Source: UBA2779 sp965232615 (GTDB lineage Bacteria; Spirochaetota; Spirochaetia; DSM-2461). Taken from it: DNA of 64,000 nt. The notes beneath the pieces are model-generated. The model searched no databases. It worked only from the letters and a program-made list of their open reading frames with translations, and was not told the DNA's origin. Below, one piece after another: positions 51,389 to 60,376 of the stretch; within the stretch, counting starts at the first letter, position 1; each line of letters begins with the position of its first letter. The position numbers and the translations under genes are program-made. The stretch covers positions 1,984,001-2,048,000 of the forward strand of contig OZ246985.1 of NCBI GenBank assembly GCA_965232615.1, given 5' to 3'.

Positions 51389-51817
51389 TCATTCTTCTTT
51401 GTCACCCATCAGGCAAAGCCATGATGCTTCGGCGGCCACTTGATCGCCCACATAGGCCTTCCCGGTCTGACGGATTCCCCTTGAAGTGAGTTGAACATTG
51501 TCTATTTCAAACCGGACTTCATCACCCGGAACTACCTGCCGACGAAATTTAACCTTATCGACAGTAGCCAGAAAAAATAGCTTATCTCCCAGAATTCCGG
51601 ACTCTGCGGCCCCGGCACCGCCACATTGGGCCATTGACTCCACGAGAATGACACCAGGTACAACTGGATACCCTGGAAAATGTCCTTTGAAGAAGTACTC
51701 ACTTTCTCGGTAGATCCTTGTACCAACGATGCGTTTATCGCTTACCTCGTCAAGTCTATCGACATACAGGAAGGGTTCCCTGTGTGGAAGAAGCTCTTTT
51801 ACATCTTTATATCCCAT
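51389..51817 (-). CDS. fabZ: 3-hydroxyacyl-ACP dehydratase FabZ
   Basis: Removes water from 3-hydroxyacyl-ACP. 142 residues of hot-dog fold: LLPHREPFLYVDRLDE near the start and FFKGHFPGYPVVPGVILVESMAQ, with the catalytic His of GHFPG and the Glu in LVESMAQ. It lies 15 bp after fabF and 25 bp before the fabV start. Confidence 0.95.
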   Translation of the reverse strand: MGYKDVKELLPHREPFLYVDRLDEVSDKRIVGTRIYRESEYFFKGHFPGYPVVPGVILVESMAQCGGAGAAESGILGDKLFFLATVDKVKFRRQVVPGDEVRFEIDNVQLTSRGIRQTGKAYVGDQVAAEASWLCLMGDKEE

Positions 51818-51832
51818 ATATTTCCTCCATGC

Positions 51833-53080
51833 TTATTCGTTAAATTCCTTGAAAATTAATGCACCATTATGACCACCAAAACCCAGGTTGTCAGACATCA
51901 CCGTCCGGATATCAGCTTCCCGACCCACATTGGGCACATAATCTAAATCACACTCCTCATCAGGATGATCAAGATTGATGGTAGGAGGAATGAAATTATC
52001 CCTCATCGCCAGCAGGCTGATGATGGATTCCATCCCGCCGGCACCACCGACTAAATGAGAAGTCATGGATTTCGTGGACGATACAGGCAGTTTGCGGGCA
52101 CACTCGCCGAAAGCTTTTTTGATAGCAATGGTTTCCAGGGGATCATTGGTTGGTGTTGATGTTCCATGGGCATTCAGATAATCGATTTCTGAAGGATGCA
52201 TATTGGCATCACGGAGGGCCCATTTCATTGCTCTCGCCGGACCATTCCCCTCAGCATCCGGACTGGTAAGGTGATAGGCATCACAACTTATTCCATAACC
52301 GGCCACCTCTCCATAAATCTCAGCCCCTCTTCTCAGCGCATGATTGAGTTCTTCAAGAATCAATATACCAGCACCCTCACCCATTACAAAACCACTGCGG
52401 TCCCTGTCAAATGGACGACTGGCAGCGGTGGGGTTATCATTGAACTGAGTAGTAAGAGCTGTTATCTGTATAAATCCAGCTATGGAAAATGGAGTAATAG
52501 CAGCTTCAACACCCCCACTGACAGCAACATCAATCAATCCTGATTGAATCGCCATAGTAGCGTTGCCAATTGCATCGGTACCGGAAGTACACGCGGTTAC
52601 TATTCCATAACATGGCCCAAGAAAACCGAATCGGATTGAGATATTGGCCATACCCTCATTGATAATCATTTTTGGAATAGTCATCGGGGGAACACCTCGG
52701 GGACCCTTGCTCACCATCAGACGAAGGCTTGCTTCGACACATTCATATCCACCTATACCATTTCCCATTATTATGCCCACACGTTCTGGATCAACCCCCC
52801 CTTTATCCAGGCCGGCATCTTCCAACGCTTCCACGGAACCGGCCATGGCGAATTGAGAGAAACGTGCCATTTTTCTGGCTGTTTTCTTATCCATCCAATC
52901 AGTCGGATCAAAATTTTTAACTTCTCCAGCAATTTTACAGATAAATTGCTCCGTATCAAAGGCTGTTATCGGCCCAATTCCACTTCTTCCGGATTTGATT
53001 GCTTTCCATGATTCCTCTACATTGTTCCCCAGTGGATTAACAGTTCCCAGACCAGTAATAACAACCCTACGACGCTCCAT
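51833..53080 (-). CDS. fabF: Beta-ketoacyl-ACP synthase II
   Basis: Elongating condensing enzyme. The 415-residue protein has the nucleophilic Cys in GIVTACTSGTDAIGNA, the first His in LNAHGTSTPTNDPLET, the Lys in SSTKSMTSHLVGGAGG, which also has the second His, and the usual DNLGFGGHNG end. It lies 8 bp after fabG. No separate acyl carrier protein gene is in the cluster. Confidence 0.96.
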   Translation of the reverse strand: MERRRVVITGLGTVNPLGNNVEESWKAIKSGRSGIGPITAFDTEQFICKIAGEVKNFDPTDWMDKKTARKMARFSQFAMAGSVEALEDAGLDKGGVDPERVGIIMGNGIGGYECVEASLRLMVSKGPRGVPPMTIPKMIINEGMANISIRFGFLGPCYGIVTACTSGTDAIGNATMAIQSGLIDVAVSGGVEAAITPFSIAGFIQITALTTQFNDNPTAASRPFDRDRSGFVMGEGAGILILEELNHALRRGAEIYGEVAGYGISCDAYHLTSPDAEGNGPARAMKWALRDANMHPSEIDYLNAHGTSTPTNDPLETIAIKKAFGECARKLPVSSTKSMTSHLVGGAGGMESIISLLAMRDNFIPPTINLDHPDEECDLDYVPNVGREADIRTVMSDNLGFGGHNGALIFKEFNE

Positions 53081-53088
53081 TCTTCCCC

Positions 53089-53829
53089 CTACATGACCAA
53101 TCCGCCGTCAACTCGTATCACCTGTCCAGTGATATAGGACGACAGATCAGAAGCAAGATACAGCACTGTTTTAGCAATATCTTCAGGCAAACCCATTCTG
53201 CCCAAAGGGATGGCCTTGATATATTCGGCCCTTACTTCATCAGGAAGCTTCGCTGTCATAGCCGTTTCTATGAATCCTGGAGCAACAGCATTAACCCGCA
53301 CATTTCGCTTAGCTGTTTCTTTGGCCAGACTCTTGGTAAAACCTATAAGACCGGCCTTGGAAGCCGAGTAGTTCGTTTGACCGGCATTCCCCATCTGCCC
53401 CACGACTGAAGCCATGTTGATAATACTTCCCGATTTCTGTTTGAGTGCCATAAAAGCTGACGCTTCTCTGGAGACCAGAAAGGATCCGGTAAGATTGACC
53501 TTGAGAACAGATTCCCACTGATCAAGGGGCATCCTGAACACCATGCCATCTTTTGTAATACCGGCATTATTCACAACGACATCAAGAGAGCCAACCGAAG
53601 TAATATCTTTGATAAGATTTTTCACTTGATTCTCATCAGTTATATTGGTTGGATGAAATGATACACTTGCGCCATTTCCTGCGGCATTATCCATTTCCCC
53701 TTTAAAAGGCCCTTCTTCCAGGTCACAGTAGTGAACAGTCGCTCCCTCTGAAAGAACCTTTAAAATAATCTCCTTGCCAATTCCCCGGGCTCCACCAGTT
53801 ACAAGGACAACTTTCTTGTTAAGTAACAC
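53089..53829 (-). CDS. fabG: 3-oxoacyl-ACP reductase FabG
   Basis: NADPH-dependent short-chain dehydrogenase. VLVTGGARGIGKEI binds the cofactor, DVVVNNAGITKDGM is typical, and the catalytic triad is Ser of NMASVVGQMG, with Tyr and Lys in TNYSASKAGLIGF. I prefer the GTG at 53829, 9 bp after AGAGGAG, to the TTG at 53838, which is too close to it. About 246 residues, normal. Confidence 0.94.
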   Translation of the reverse strand: MLLNKKVVLVTGGARGIGKEIILKVLSEGATVHYCDLEEGPFKGEMDNAAGNGASVSFHPTNITDENQVKNLIKDITSVGSLDVVVNNAGITKDGMVFRMPLDQWESVLKVNLTGSFLVSREASAFMALKQKSGSIINMASVVGQMGNAGQTNYSASKAGLIGFTKSLAKETAKRNVRVNAVAPGFIETAMTAKLPDEVRAEYIKAIPLGRMGLPEDIAKTVLYLASDLSSYITGQVIRVDGGLVM

Positions 53830-53890
53830 TATTTTCAACTCCTCTTCATTATTATATCACAATGCGGTGAAGACAATAACCGCCAGCATG

Positions 53891-54871
53891 CTACCAGATA
53901 ATATAATTTCCACCATATGTAAGACCTCCGCCAAAACCAACTGTCAGAATCTTCATCCCACGCTTTAGAAGTCCCTTTCTATCCATTTCACTCAGGGCCA
54001 GAGGTATGGATGCGGAAGAGGTATTGGCAAATTCTTCAATATTCAAGTAGTACTTATCCATAGGGATTTTTGCCCGCCTGGCTGCAGCTGAAATGATACG
54101 GTAGTTTGCCTGATGGGGTACTATATAATCAACATCACTGGATTGAAGATTATTCCGTTCCATCAATTCATTGACAATCTCGGTATTCACCCGAACTGCA
54201 AAATTATACACCTTCTGGCCATCCATTTTTAGACTGTTCTGTTCAAGATATGTCTTCGCAGGATCAAATGGAGTTGCAGTCCCTCCAACAGGCATACACA
54301 GATGTTCAGCACCACTTCCATCCGTTTTGAGAATGCTGTCCTGCACCCCACGTCCAGAATCTTCCGAGCCTAGAACAACAGCTCCAGCACCATCCCCAAA
54401 CAGGACAGCTATACTTCGGTCATTCCAGTCAATAATCGTAGAAAGTTTCTCTGCGCCAATAATCAGGACATTTTTCGCAGTCCCCCCAAGAATCAAACCA
54501 CGACCAAACTCAAGGCCATAGACAAAACCTGTACAAGCCGCCTTAATATCACAAGAACCGATATTGGCTGCCGATAGATTATCCTGAACCAGATTAGCCG
54601 TAGCGGGAAAATCTCTATAGTCTGAGGTAATAGTAGCCACAATTATGAAGTCAATGTCCTCATTTTTCAAACCTGCTTTTGTAATCGCATCTCTGGCGGC
54701 TTCTGTTGCCATACAGGACACAGTCTCGCTCTCAGAAGCAATATGACGATTTCCAATGCCCGTATGAGAACGGATCCATTCATCAGAAGTATCAAGAGAT
54801 TTTGATAATTCCACATTACTGACACGCCGAGCAGGGATGTACACACCAACAGATCGAATTCCAGCAGTCAT
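53891..54871 (-). CDS. fabH: Beta-ketoacyl-ACP synthase III
   Basis: Starts fatty-acid chains by condensing acetyl-CoA with malonyl-ACP. The nucleophilic Cys lies in CDIKAACTGFVYGLEFG, the His in YIVPHQANYRI and the Asn in EEFANTSSASIPLAL. The N-terminal RSVGVYIPARRVSN and the C-terminal TVGFGGGLTYGG complete the fold. 326 residues is normal. It is the first gene of the fab operon and its promoter is back-to-back with that of accB. Confidence 0.96.
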   Translation of the reverse strand: MTAGIRSVGVYIPARRVSNVELSKSLDTSDEWIRSHTGIGNRHIASESETVSCMATEAARDAITKAGLKNEDIDFIIVATITSDYRDFPATANLVQDNLSAANIGSCDIKAACTGFVYGLEFGRGLILGGTAKNVLIIGAEKLSTIIDWNDRSIAVLFGDGAGAVVLGSEDSGRGVQDSILKTDGSGAEHLCMPVGGTATPFDPAKTYLEQNSLKMDGQKVYNFAVRVNTEIVNELMERNNLQSSDVDYIVPHQANYRIISAAARRAKIPMDKYYLNIEEFANTSSASIPLALSEMDRKGLLKRGMKILTVGFGGGLTYGGNYIIW

Positions 54872-54897
54872 CTAACCTCCAAATTACTGTTTTACGG

Positions 54898-54957
54898 ATT
54901 ATTCACTCTTCCTGACAAACTGTCAATATTGACACAGACAGGATTGATTATTAGCAT
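54898..54957. promoter_or_regulatory. Divergent fab/acc promoters sharing one 14-bp palindrome
   Basis: TGTCAATATTGACA (54921-54934) is a perfect palindrome whose two halves are the -35 boxes (TTGACA) of opposite promoters. To the right, TAGCAT at 54952-54957 is 17 bp away, for accB. To the left, AATAAT on the minus strand at 54903-54898 is 17 bp away, for fabH. Both pairs have ideal spacing. A repressor bound here would control both operons at once. Confidence 0.75.
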
Positions 54958-54985
54958 TGTGACTTTCAAGAGGGAGAAACACTGA

Positions 54986-55429
54986 ATGGACAGGGAACAA
55001 ATATACGAACTGATGCAAAAATTCGAGGAAAGCCAGTTGGCCGAAATCAAGATTGAATCTGAAGACTTGAAAATCACTCTCAAAAAACCCCGGGTTTCTC
55101 ATGTGAACCCAGTAGCCCCTGCAGCGGCAGATGCGGTAACCCATGAAAAAGTTTCCGCAGGCAATTCAACAGTTGACCAGGATACAGAGATAATCAAATC
55201 ACCCCTTATCGGTACCTTCTATCGGTCACCGGCCGCTGATGCACGGCCATTTGTAGATGAGGGTAGTAAAATTGCAAAAGGTGAAGCTGTGTGCATCATT
55301 GAAGCCATGAAAATCATGAATAGACTTGAGGCTGATTTTCCATGTGAAATCATCAAAATCCTTGCAGAGAATGGTCAAATGGTGGAATATGATGCCCCTC
55401 TCTTTGAGGTTAAGCGAATTCAGAGCTGA
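54986..55429 (+). CDS. accB: Acetyl-CoA carboxylase biotin carboxyl carrier protein
   Basis: Carries biotin between the two half-reactions of acetyl-CoA carboxylase. 147 residues: an N-terminal helical part (MDREQIYELMQKFEESQL), a linker, and the biotinyl domain with PLIGTFYRSPAADARPFV and the biotinylation site CIIEAMKIMNRLEADF (Lys of AMKIM). First gene of accB-C-D-A. Confidence 0.96.
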   Translation: MDREQIYELMQKFEESQLAEIKIESEDLKITLKKPRVSHVNPVAPAAADAVTHEKVSAGNSTVDQDTEIIKSPLIGTFYRSPAADARPFVDEGSKIAKGEAVCIIEAMKIMNRLEADFPCEIIKILAENGQMVEYDAPLFEVKRIQS

Positions 55430-55432
55430 GTC

Positions 55433-56773
55433 ATGAAAAAATCAAAAACCACCCCCTTTATTCGGAGCATACTCATCGCAAACCGCGGTGAGATTGCAGT
55501 ACGAATCATACGAACCTGTAAGGAGATGGGGCTGAGAACTGTTGCGGTGTACTCACAGGCCGATGCTGATGCCCTTCATGTTCGCATTGCCGACCAATCC
55601 GTCTGCATAGGTCCCGCTTCCTCCACAGAAAGCTATCTCAACCAGAATGCACTCATCACAGCAGCACTCTACACCCATTGTGATGCCATTCATCCCGGTG
55701 TTGGATTTCTATCAGAAAATGCTGAATTCGCCTCGGCTGTGAGGGAGTCTGGATTAGTATTCATTGGAGCTGAAGCCGCAACGATCAGACTTCTGGGAGA
55801 CAAAATCCAGGCAAAGTCAACGGCTCAGTCGGCAGGGCTTCCTTTGATACCCGGAAGTGATGGCCCAGTAGAAAATGTGGATGAAGCTGTTCGCATAGCA
55901 AAAACACTCGGAACGCCCATCATTGTCAAAGCTGCTGCCGGAGGTGGCGGCCGGGGTATGCGGATCATTAGAAATATTGTGGAACTGGAAGAGAGTATTC
56001 GTATTGCATCAACTGAAGCCATGAAATTCTTCTCTGATGGAACAATTTTTATTGAAAGATATATTAGAAATCCAAGACATGTTGAGATTCAAATTCTTTC
56101 CGATGGCAAAGGGGGAATAATCTATCTTGGAGAGAGAGATTGTTCTGTTCAAAAAAACCATCAAAAACTTCTGGAAGAAAGTCTGTCGACGGCCGTAAGC
56201 CCGAAACTTCGGGAAACAATGAAGAAGGATGCGATTCGGCTATTCCGAAAACTGGAATATGCCGGTGCAGCTACAGTTGAATTTCTTGTTGAGAATGACA
56301 GGCATTATTTCATGGAGGTCAATGCCCGGGTGCAGGTAGAACATCCTGTAACCGAGTGTGTAACCGGTGTGGACATAATTCGGGAACAGATACTTGCCTG
56401 CAGTGAAGGACGAATGGACATTGGCCAGGACTCATTTCGAATTCAGGGCTATGCACTGGAAACAAGGCTGAATACCCTGAAACCTGGCAGGGTTACCATT
56501 TTTGAGCCTCCAGGAGGACCATTTGTCCGGACTGATACATTCCTGTATCCGGGATGTATGGTGTCTCCACATTACGACTCCATGGTTGCCAAAGTTATTG
56601 TCTGGGCACCGGATCGCAAGTTTGGCCTGGCCCGAATGTCTCGAGCACTCCGGGAAATTCGCATCGAAGGAATTACAACCAACAGGGAAGAGCAATTAGA
56701 AATTCTGGAGTCGACACAATTCAGAAGCGGCCGATTTGGAACAGACCTCTACAGTCAAATCATAATGGAGTAA
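55433..56773 (+). CDS. accC: Acetyl-CoA carboxylase biotin carboxylase subunit
   Basis: ATP-dependent carboxylation of biotin. The 446-residue protein has ILIANRGEIAVRIIRTC, HPGVGFLSENAEFA, the glycine-rich ATP-grasp loop KAAAGGGGRGMRII, RDCSVQKNHQKLLEESLS with catalytic residues and MEVNARVQVEHPVTE. It starts 3 bp after the accB stop and ends 5 bp before accD. Confidence 0.96.
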   Translation: MKKSKTTPFIRSILIANRGEIAVRIIRTCKEMGLRTVAVYSQADADALHVRIADQSVCIGPASSTESYLNQNALITAALYTHCDAIHPGVGFLSENAEFASAVRESGLVFIGAEAATIRLLGDKIQAKSTAQSAGLPLIPGSDGPVENVDEAVRIAKTLGTPIIVKAAAGGGGRGMRIIRNIVELEESIRIASTEAMKFFSDGTIFIERYIRNPRHVEIQILSDGKGGIIYLGERDCSVQKNHQKLLEESLSTAVSPKLRETMKKDAIRLFRKLEYAGAATVEFLVENDRHYFMEVNARVQVEHPVTECVTGVDIIREQILACSEGRMDIGQDSFRIQGYALETRLNTLKPGRVTIFEPPGGPFVRTDTFLYPGCMVSPHYDSMVAKVIVWAPDRKFGLARMSRALREIRIEGITTNREEQLEILESTQFRSGRFGTDLYSQIIME

Positions 56774-56778
56774 GAGTT

Positions 56779-57624
56779 ATGGTAATGGAATCCATCAAAG
56801 GTATACTGCGCAGGAAAAATGAAGAATCTCTGCCTGAGCTGTTTTCAACGGTTGGGGATACGACATGTCGAGAATGCAATAATGAAATCAAGAGAGACGA
56901 TCTTGTCGCCAGCCTTCAAGTATGCCCGGAATGTGGTTTTCACATGCCCATGCACCCCTATGACCGCATTTCCACCCTGGTGGATAAAGGAACCTTTGTT
57001 GAGTTTTCAGAAGAATTATCAAGCAGAAACCCAATCTCACTCAGCGGCTATGAGGAAAAGATCACCCAGGCACAGGGAAAATCAGGCATCAAAGATGCCA
57101 TAGTGACAGGAACAGCAATGATCGAAAAAAAACGAGCCATACTTGGTGTGATGTCATTCCAATTCCTCGGCGGCAGTATGGGTTCTGTTGTGGGAGAAAA
57201 AATAACCCGGGCTATTTTGAAGGGAGCCGATGAATCCACACCCGTCATCCTGATTTCTGCATCCGGAGGAGCCCGTATGCAGGAGGGAATCTTTTCCCTC
57301 ATGCAGATGGCAAAAACATCCAATGCAGCTGCCCTGCTGGAAGATATTGGTGTTCCCTTATTCATTGTCCTTACTCATCCAACCACAGGTGGTGTGACTG
57401 CAAGTTTTGCCATGCTGGGAGACCTCAATATTGCTGAGCCTGGAGCACTTATCGGATTCGCCGGCCAGAGAGTTATTGAGGGAACTCTCAAGGAGAATCT
57501 ACCGGAAGGATTTCAGCGTGCCGAATTTCAATTGAAAAAGGGTTTTCTGGACATGATAGTCCACAGATCAGAGTTGCGGAAAACTTTGAGTTTTCTGCTC
57601 CGCACCCATGAACAGGAGGTTTAG
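56779..57624 (+). CDS. accD: Acetyl-CoA carboxylase carboxyltransferase subunit beta
   Basis: Beta half of the carboxyltransferase. The N-terminal zinc ribbon is CRECNNEIKRDDLVAS then CPECGFHMPMHPYDRI. The crotonase-like core includes LGGSMGSVVGEKITRAI, SASGGARMQEGIFSLMQMAK and HPTTGGVTASFAMLGD. The true start is the ATG at 56779, just after the accC stop; the frame is open further upstream inside accC. 281 residues. Confidence 0.95.
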   Translation: MVMESIKGILRRKNEESLPELFSTVGDTTCRECNNEIKRDDLVASLQVCPECGFHMPMHPYDRISTLVDKGTFVEFSEELSSRNPISLSGYEEKITQAQGKSGIKDAIVTGTAMIEKKRAILGVMSFQFLGGSMGSVVGEKITRAILKGADESTPVILISASGGARMQEGIFSLMQMAKTSNAAALLEDIGVPLFIVLTHPTTGGVTASFAMLGDLNIAEPGALIGFAGQRVIEGTLKENLPEGFQRAEFQLKKGFLDMIVHRSELRKTLSFLLRTHEQEV

Positions 57625-57626
57625 AG

Positions 57627-58595
57627 ATGGATGAATCGATAATCCACAGCAAAATTGAAGAGATAAAGATTCTTGCTGAGAAAGAGCATATGGAAATACC
57701 GGGTTTAGATGAACTAAAAAAACGCTACATCCCTGACTTCAATGATACCTGGGAGAAAGTTCAACTCGCCCGCCGCATAGACAGACCCAATACACTGGAT
57801 TACATAGATCTCATCTGCGAGGAATTTGTGGAACTCCACGGAGATCGTCATTATGGGGATGATCCAGCCATGATAGGAGGTATTGGCACCATCGAAGGCC
57901 GAGCCATTACTTTTATAGGCCACCAGCGTGGAAAAAATTTGAAAGAAAACATAGATCGAAACTACGGATGGGCATATCCTGAAGGTTATCGCAAAGCCCT
58001 GCGTATTGCGAAACAGGCCGAAAAATTCCATCGACCTGTGGTGACTTTTATTGATACTTCAGGGGCTTATCCCGGAATCCAGGCCGAGGCAAGGGGCATA
58101 GGGGAAGCCATTGCGGTGAATCTCAAGGTATTCAGTACACTGAAAGTACCCATCATCTGTTTCATTATCGGTGAAGGAGGTTCAGGTGGTGCTCTGGGTA
58201 TTGGTGTTGGCGATAAGATCTATATGCTTGAAAACTCAATTTACTCTGTAATCAGTCCTGAGGGATATGCATCTATTTTACTCCGGGATGCCGATAAGGC
58301 CAAGGAAGCTGCGGAGATAATGAAAGTAACAGCCCAGGATGTTAATGAGTTCGGCATTATTCATGGTCTTATCCCGGAAGTCCCCGGAGGAGCCCATCTT
58401 AACCCGGAGTTCACTGCCGGAGAAATAAAGAAAATGATTCTCAAAGATCTCAAGGTACTGATGTCAAAATCACCCGAACAGCTTATCCGTTACCGCTCTA
58501 AAAAAATTCGGGAGATTGGTCATGTCAATGAAAAGAATACAAAAGCTCAGGATTTATTCAGTATCTTTGTGAAGGTTTTTGGCCGTACGGAATAA
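57627..58595 (+). CDS. accA: Acetyl-CoA carboxylase carboxyltransferase subunit alpha
   Basis: Alpha half of the carboxyltransferase. The 322-residue protein has an N-terminal helical part, then RPNTLDYIDLICEEFVELHGDR, FIGHQRGKNLKENIDRNYG, YPEGYRKALRIAKQAEKF, TFIDTSGAYPGIQAEARGIGEAIA and GEGGSGGALGIGVGD, all typical. It starts 2 bp after accD. MITE copy j inserted at its stop: the duplicated ATAA contains the TAA. Confidence 0.96.
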   Translation: MDESIIHSKIEEIKILAEKEHMEIPGLDELKKRYIPDFNDTWEKVQLARRIDRPNTLDYIDLICEEFVELHGDRHYGDDPAMIGGIGTIEGRAITFIGHQRGKNLKENIDRNYGWAYPEGYRKALRIAKQAEKFHRPVVTFIDTSGAYPGIQAEARGIGEAIAVNLKVFSTLKVPIICFIIGEGGSGGALGIGVGDKIYMLENSIYSVISPEGYASILLRDADKAKEAAEIMKVTAQDVNEFGIIHGLIPEVPGGAHLNPEFTAGEIKKMILKDLKVLMSKSPEQLIRYRSKKIREIGHVNEKNTKAQDLFSIFVKVFGRTE

Positions 58596-58841
58596 GGGCA
58601 CCTCAAAAAACCCATTTAGTTCTTGACTCGACCTTTTCTGCCGCTACTGCGTTGTCAAAATGCTCACGTAAACAGGTGCGTACCGCAGGAGCAAAGCTCC
58701 GAGGAACGCACCGCCAAACGCTTAAGCTTTTGCCGCCTTGCATCAAGAAAAAATTTAAACAGGTGCGTACCGCAGGAGCAAAGCTCCGAGGAACGCACCG
58801 CCATTTCGTCAATTTCCTAAAGCTGTTTTTTAGAGGGACCC
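58596..58841 (+). repeat. MITE-like element, copy j (two units, 87-bp period)
   Basis: 246 bp, starting GGGCACCTCAAAAAACCC and ending GCTGTTTTTTAGAGGGACCC. ATAA is duplicated at 58592-58595 and 58842-58845. Hairpin units start at 58674 and 58761. Confidence 0.95.
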
Positions 58842-58854
58842 ATAAGTCTTATCG

Positions 58855-58906
58855 AGTGTCAGGAAGATTGTAAATGCAAACAGACATCGACAAGCTTTCT
58901 GACACT
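58855..58906. repeat. Short inverted repeat of the CAAGCTTCCTGACACT family
   Basis: AGTGTCAGGAAGATTGT (58855-58871) and CAAGCTTTCTGACACT (58891-58906) face each other across 19 bp. Same family as at 25060-25101, 13874 and 36525. Confidence 0.65.
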
Positions 58907-58940
58907 ACGTCAATACAATAACACCTGGGCTTGTACCGGA

Positions 58941-59696
58941 TCAGGAATCACGAGGCATCTGTCGAGTTACAGGTGCTATTACAACATAACTCGTTCGAAA
59001 ACCGTCAATTTCACGTATGATTGCAGCATAGTGTTCGGCCTCACTTCGAAGTGAGAATGCTCCCAGCCGAACCCTGTACCTGAGGGTTCCATCAATTCTC
59101 TTTACCTGTATAACAGCAGGCATGCCTTGTTTTGCGAGTTTGGTCTGTATATCTTCTGCTCGTGATTGATCGGTAGATGAAAAAATTTGAACCCAGTATG
59201 CTTTTTCTGTAACTTCCCGGTATTGTTCGGCCTGTACAAGTACGGTTAAATTTTTCTGACCATGAAATTGGGTAAGTGACTGTACCACCTGTTCGGCTGA
59301 AATCTGTGTGTGTAGCGGAACGACTGTCTGTTGATTGGAGGATTGTACCTGCGATGGCACAGATTGTACAACAGGATTTTGAGTAGGAACTTCTGGACTT
59401 TCATCTGACTTCACCTCAGGAAGAGCTCCATCATCATTGTAATCAGTATCCAATTCACTCACATCTTCTGCCTCTTGAAGAGGAGGATAGGCAGCATCTT
59501 CCCGTGCCCAGCTGATAGGATCAAAATAATCGGTTGTTTGCGGATTCTGTCTAAATACGAGGGATGGGTCGAAACTCGAGTCCTCTCCTCTTTTCATCCG
59601 CATCAAAAGTAATCCTGCAAGTAATGCGATGGTGAGAACTCCCAGAACACTGATCAGAATCACCATGGGAGAGCTTTGTTTAATTTCTTCGGTCAT
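58941..59696 (-). CDS. SPOR-domain envelope protein
   Basis: Single-pass inner-membrane protein of 251 residues. The transmembrane helix is at about 11-32 (VILISVLGVLTIALLAGLLL). A long low-complexity acidic and Gln/Ser-rich linker crosses the periplasm. The C-terminal SPOR domain runs from about 175: AYWVQIFSSTDQSRAEDIQTK, then YRVRLGAFSLRSEAEHYAAI. SPOR domains bind glycan strands without stem peptides at division sites, so a role in cell division or wall remodelling is likely. The gene lies directly after coaE. Confidence 0.9.
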   Translation of the reverse strand: MTEEIKQSSPMVILISVLGVLTIALLAGLLLMRMKRGEDSSFDPSLVFRQNPQTTDYFDPISWAREDAAYPPLQEAEDVSELDTDYNDDGALPEVKSDESPEVPTQNPVVQSVPSQVQSSNQQTVVPLHTQISAEQVVQSLTQFHGQKNLTVLVQAEQYREVTEKAYWVQIFSSTDQSRAEDIQTKLAKQGMPAVIQVKRIDGTLRYRVRLGAFSLRSEAEHYAAIIREIDGFRTSYVVIAPVTRQMPRDS

Positions 59697-59697
59697 A

Positions 59698-60279
59698 TCA
59701 TCCCTCTATCTGACGAAGGACCTCCTCCAACCTGGACTCCAATTGCTCAGGTTTACCAGAGTTCCCCACTCTATAGGTTTCGGCGTATGGAGAGTAGAGT
59801 TTAGAATTCAATCCATTTTGACTCTTGAAACGTCCTTTCAGATCTTTCCAGGGTCGATCATCCCGGGCAATAACCCTTTTGCGGCGTATTGACCGGAATG
59901 AGTAAACCCAGATGAATGCGTTAAATCTCTGAAGATTATTGATTCTATGCAAATTGACAGCATGAATGGCAGCCGAAATCATCGAATTCTCAGCAATCCA
60001 TTCATCAGCTTTTTTTTCTATTAATGGATAGGTAATCAATTCAAGTTTTTGAAGCCGTTCAGGCTGATTAAAAACTCTGAGACCAAGAATTCGCCGATTG
60101 ACTTCACCCCTGTCATCAACGATGCCAGGTCCAAATTCCTCCTCTATAAGACTGGCATTCATGTTCAGAATCTCATGAGCCACAACATCAAGATCCAGGG
60201 ATCGCCATCCTTTTCTTTCAAGAAAAGATGCAACCAGATTTTTCCCCGATCCTGTCTTTCCCGATATGCCCAGCAGCAT
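59698..60279 (-). CDS. coaE: Dephospho-CoA kinase
   Basis: Last step of coenzyme A synthesis. 193 residues: MLLGISGKTGSGKNLVASFL is the P-loop start, followed by WRSLDLDVVAHEIL with the conserved Asp and later AIHAVNLHRINNLQRFNAFIWV. The usual NAVLPLL-like centre is diverged, so this is a somewhat unusual CoaE. The ATG at 60279 follows AGGAGGAATGAA, a strong ribosome site. The neighbours polA and the SPOR gene are on the same strand. Confidence 0.8.
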   Translation of the reverse strand: MLLGISGKTGSGKNLVASFLERKGWRSLDLDVVAHEILNMNASLIEEEFGPGIVDDRGEVNRRILGLRVFNQPERLQKLELITYPLIEKKADEWIAENSMISAAIHAVNLHRINNLQRFNAFIWVYSFRSIRRKRVIARDDRPWKDLKGRFKSQNGLNSKLYSPYAETYRVGNSGKPEQLESRLEEVLRQIEG

Positions 60280-60376
60280 TTCATTCCTCCTGGGATTGCT
60301 AACGCATCCTTGACTTTCATTCTGACACAGCCATGGTAAAACCCCCATACTGAGGGTGGTCAGGACAGACTCTAAT

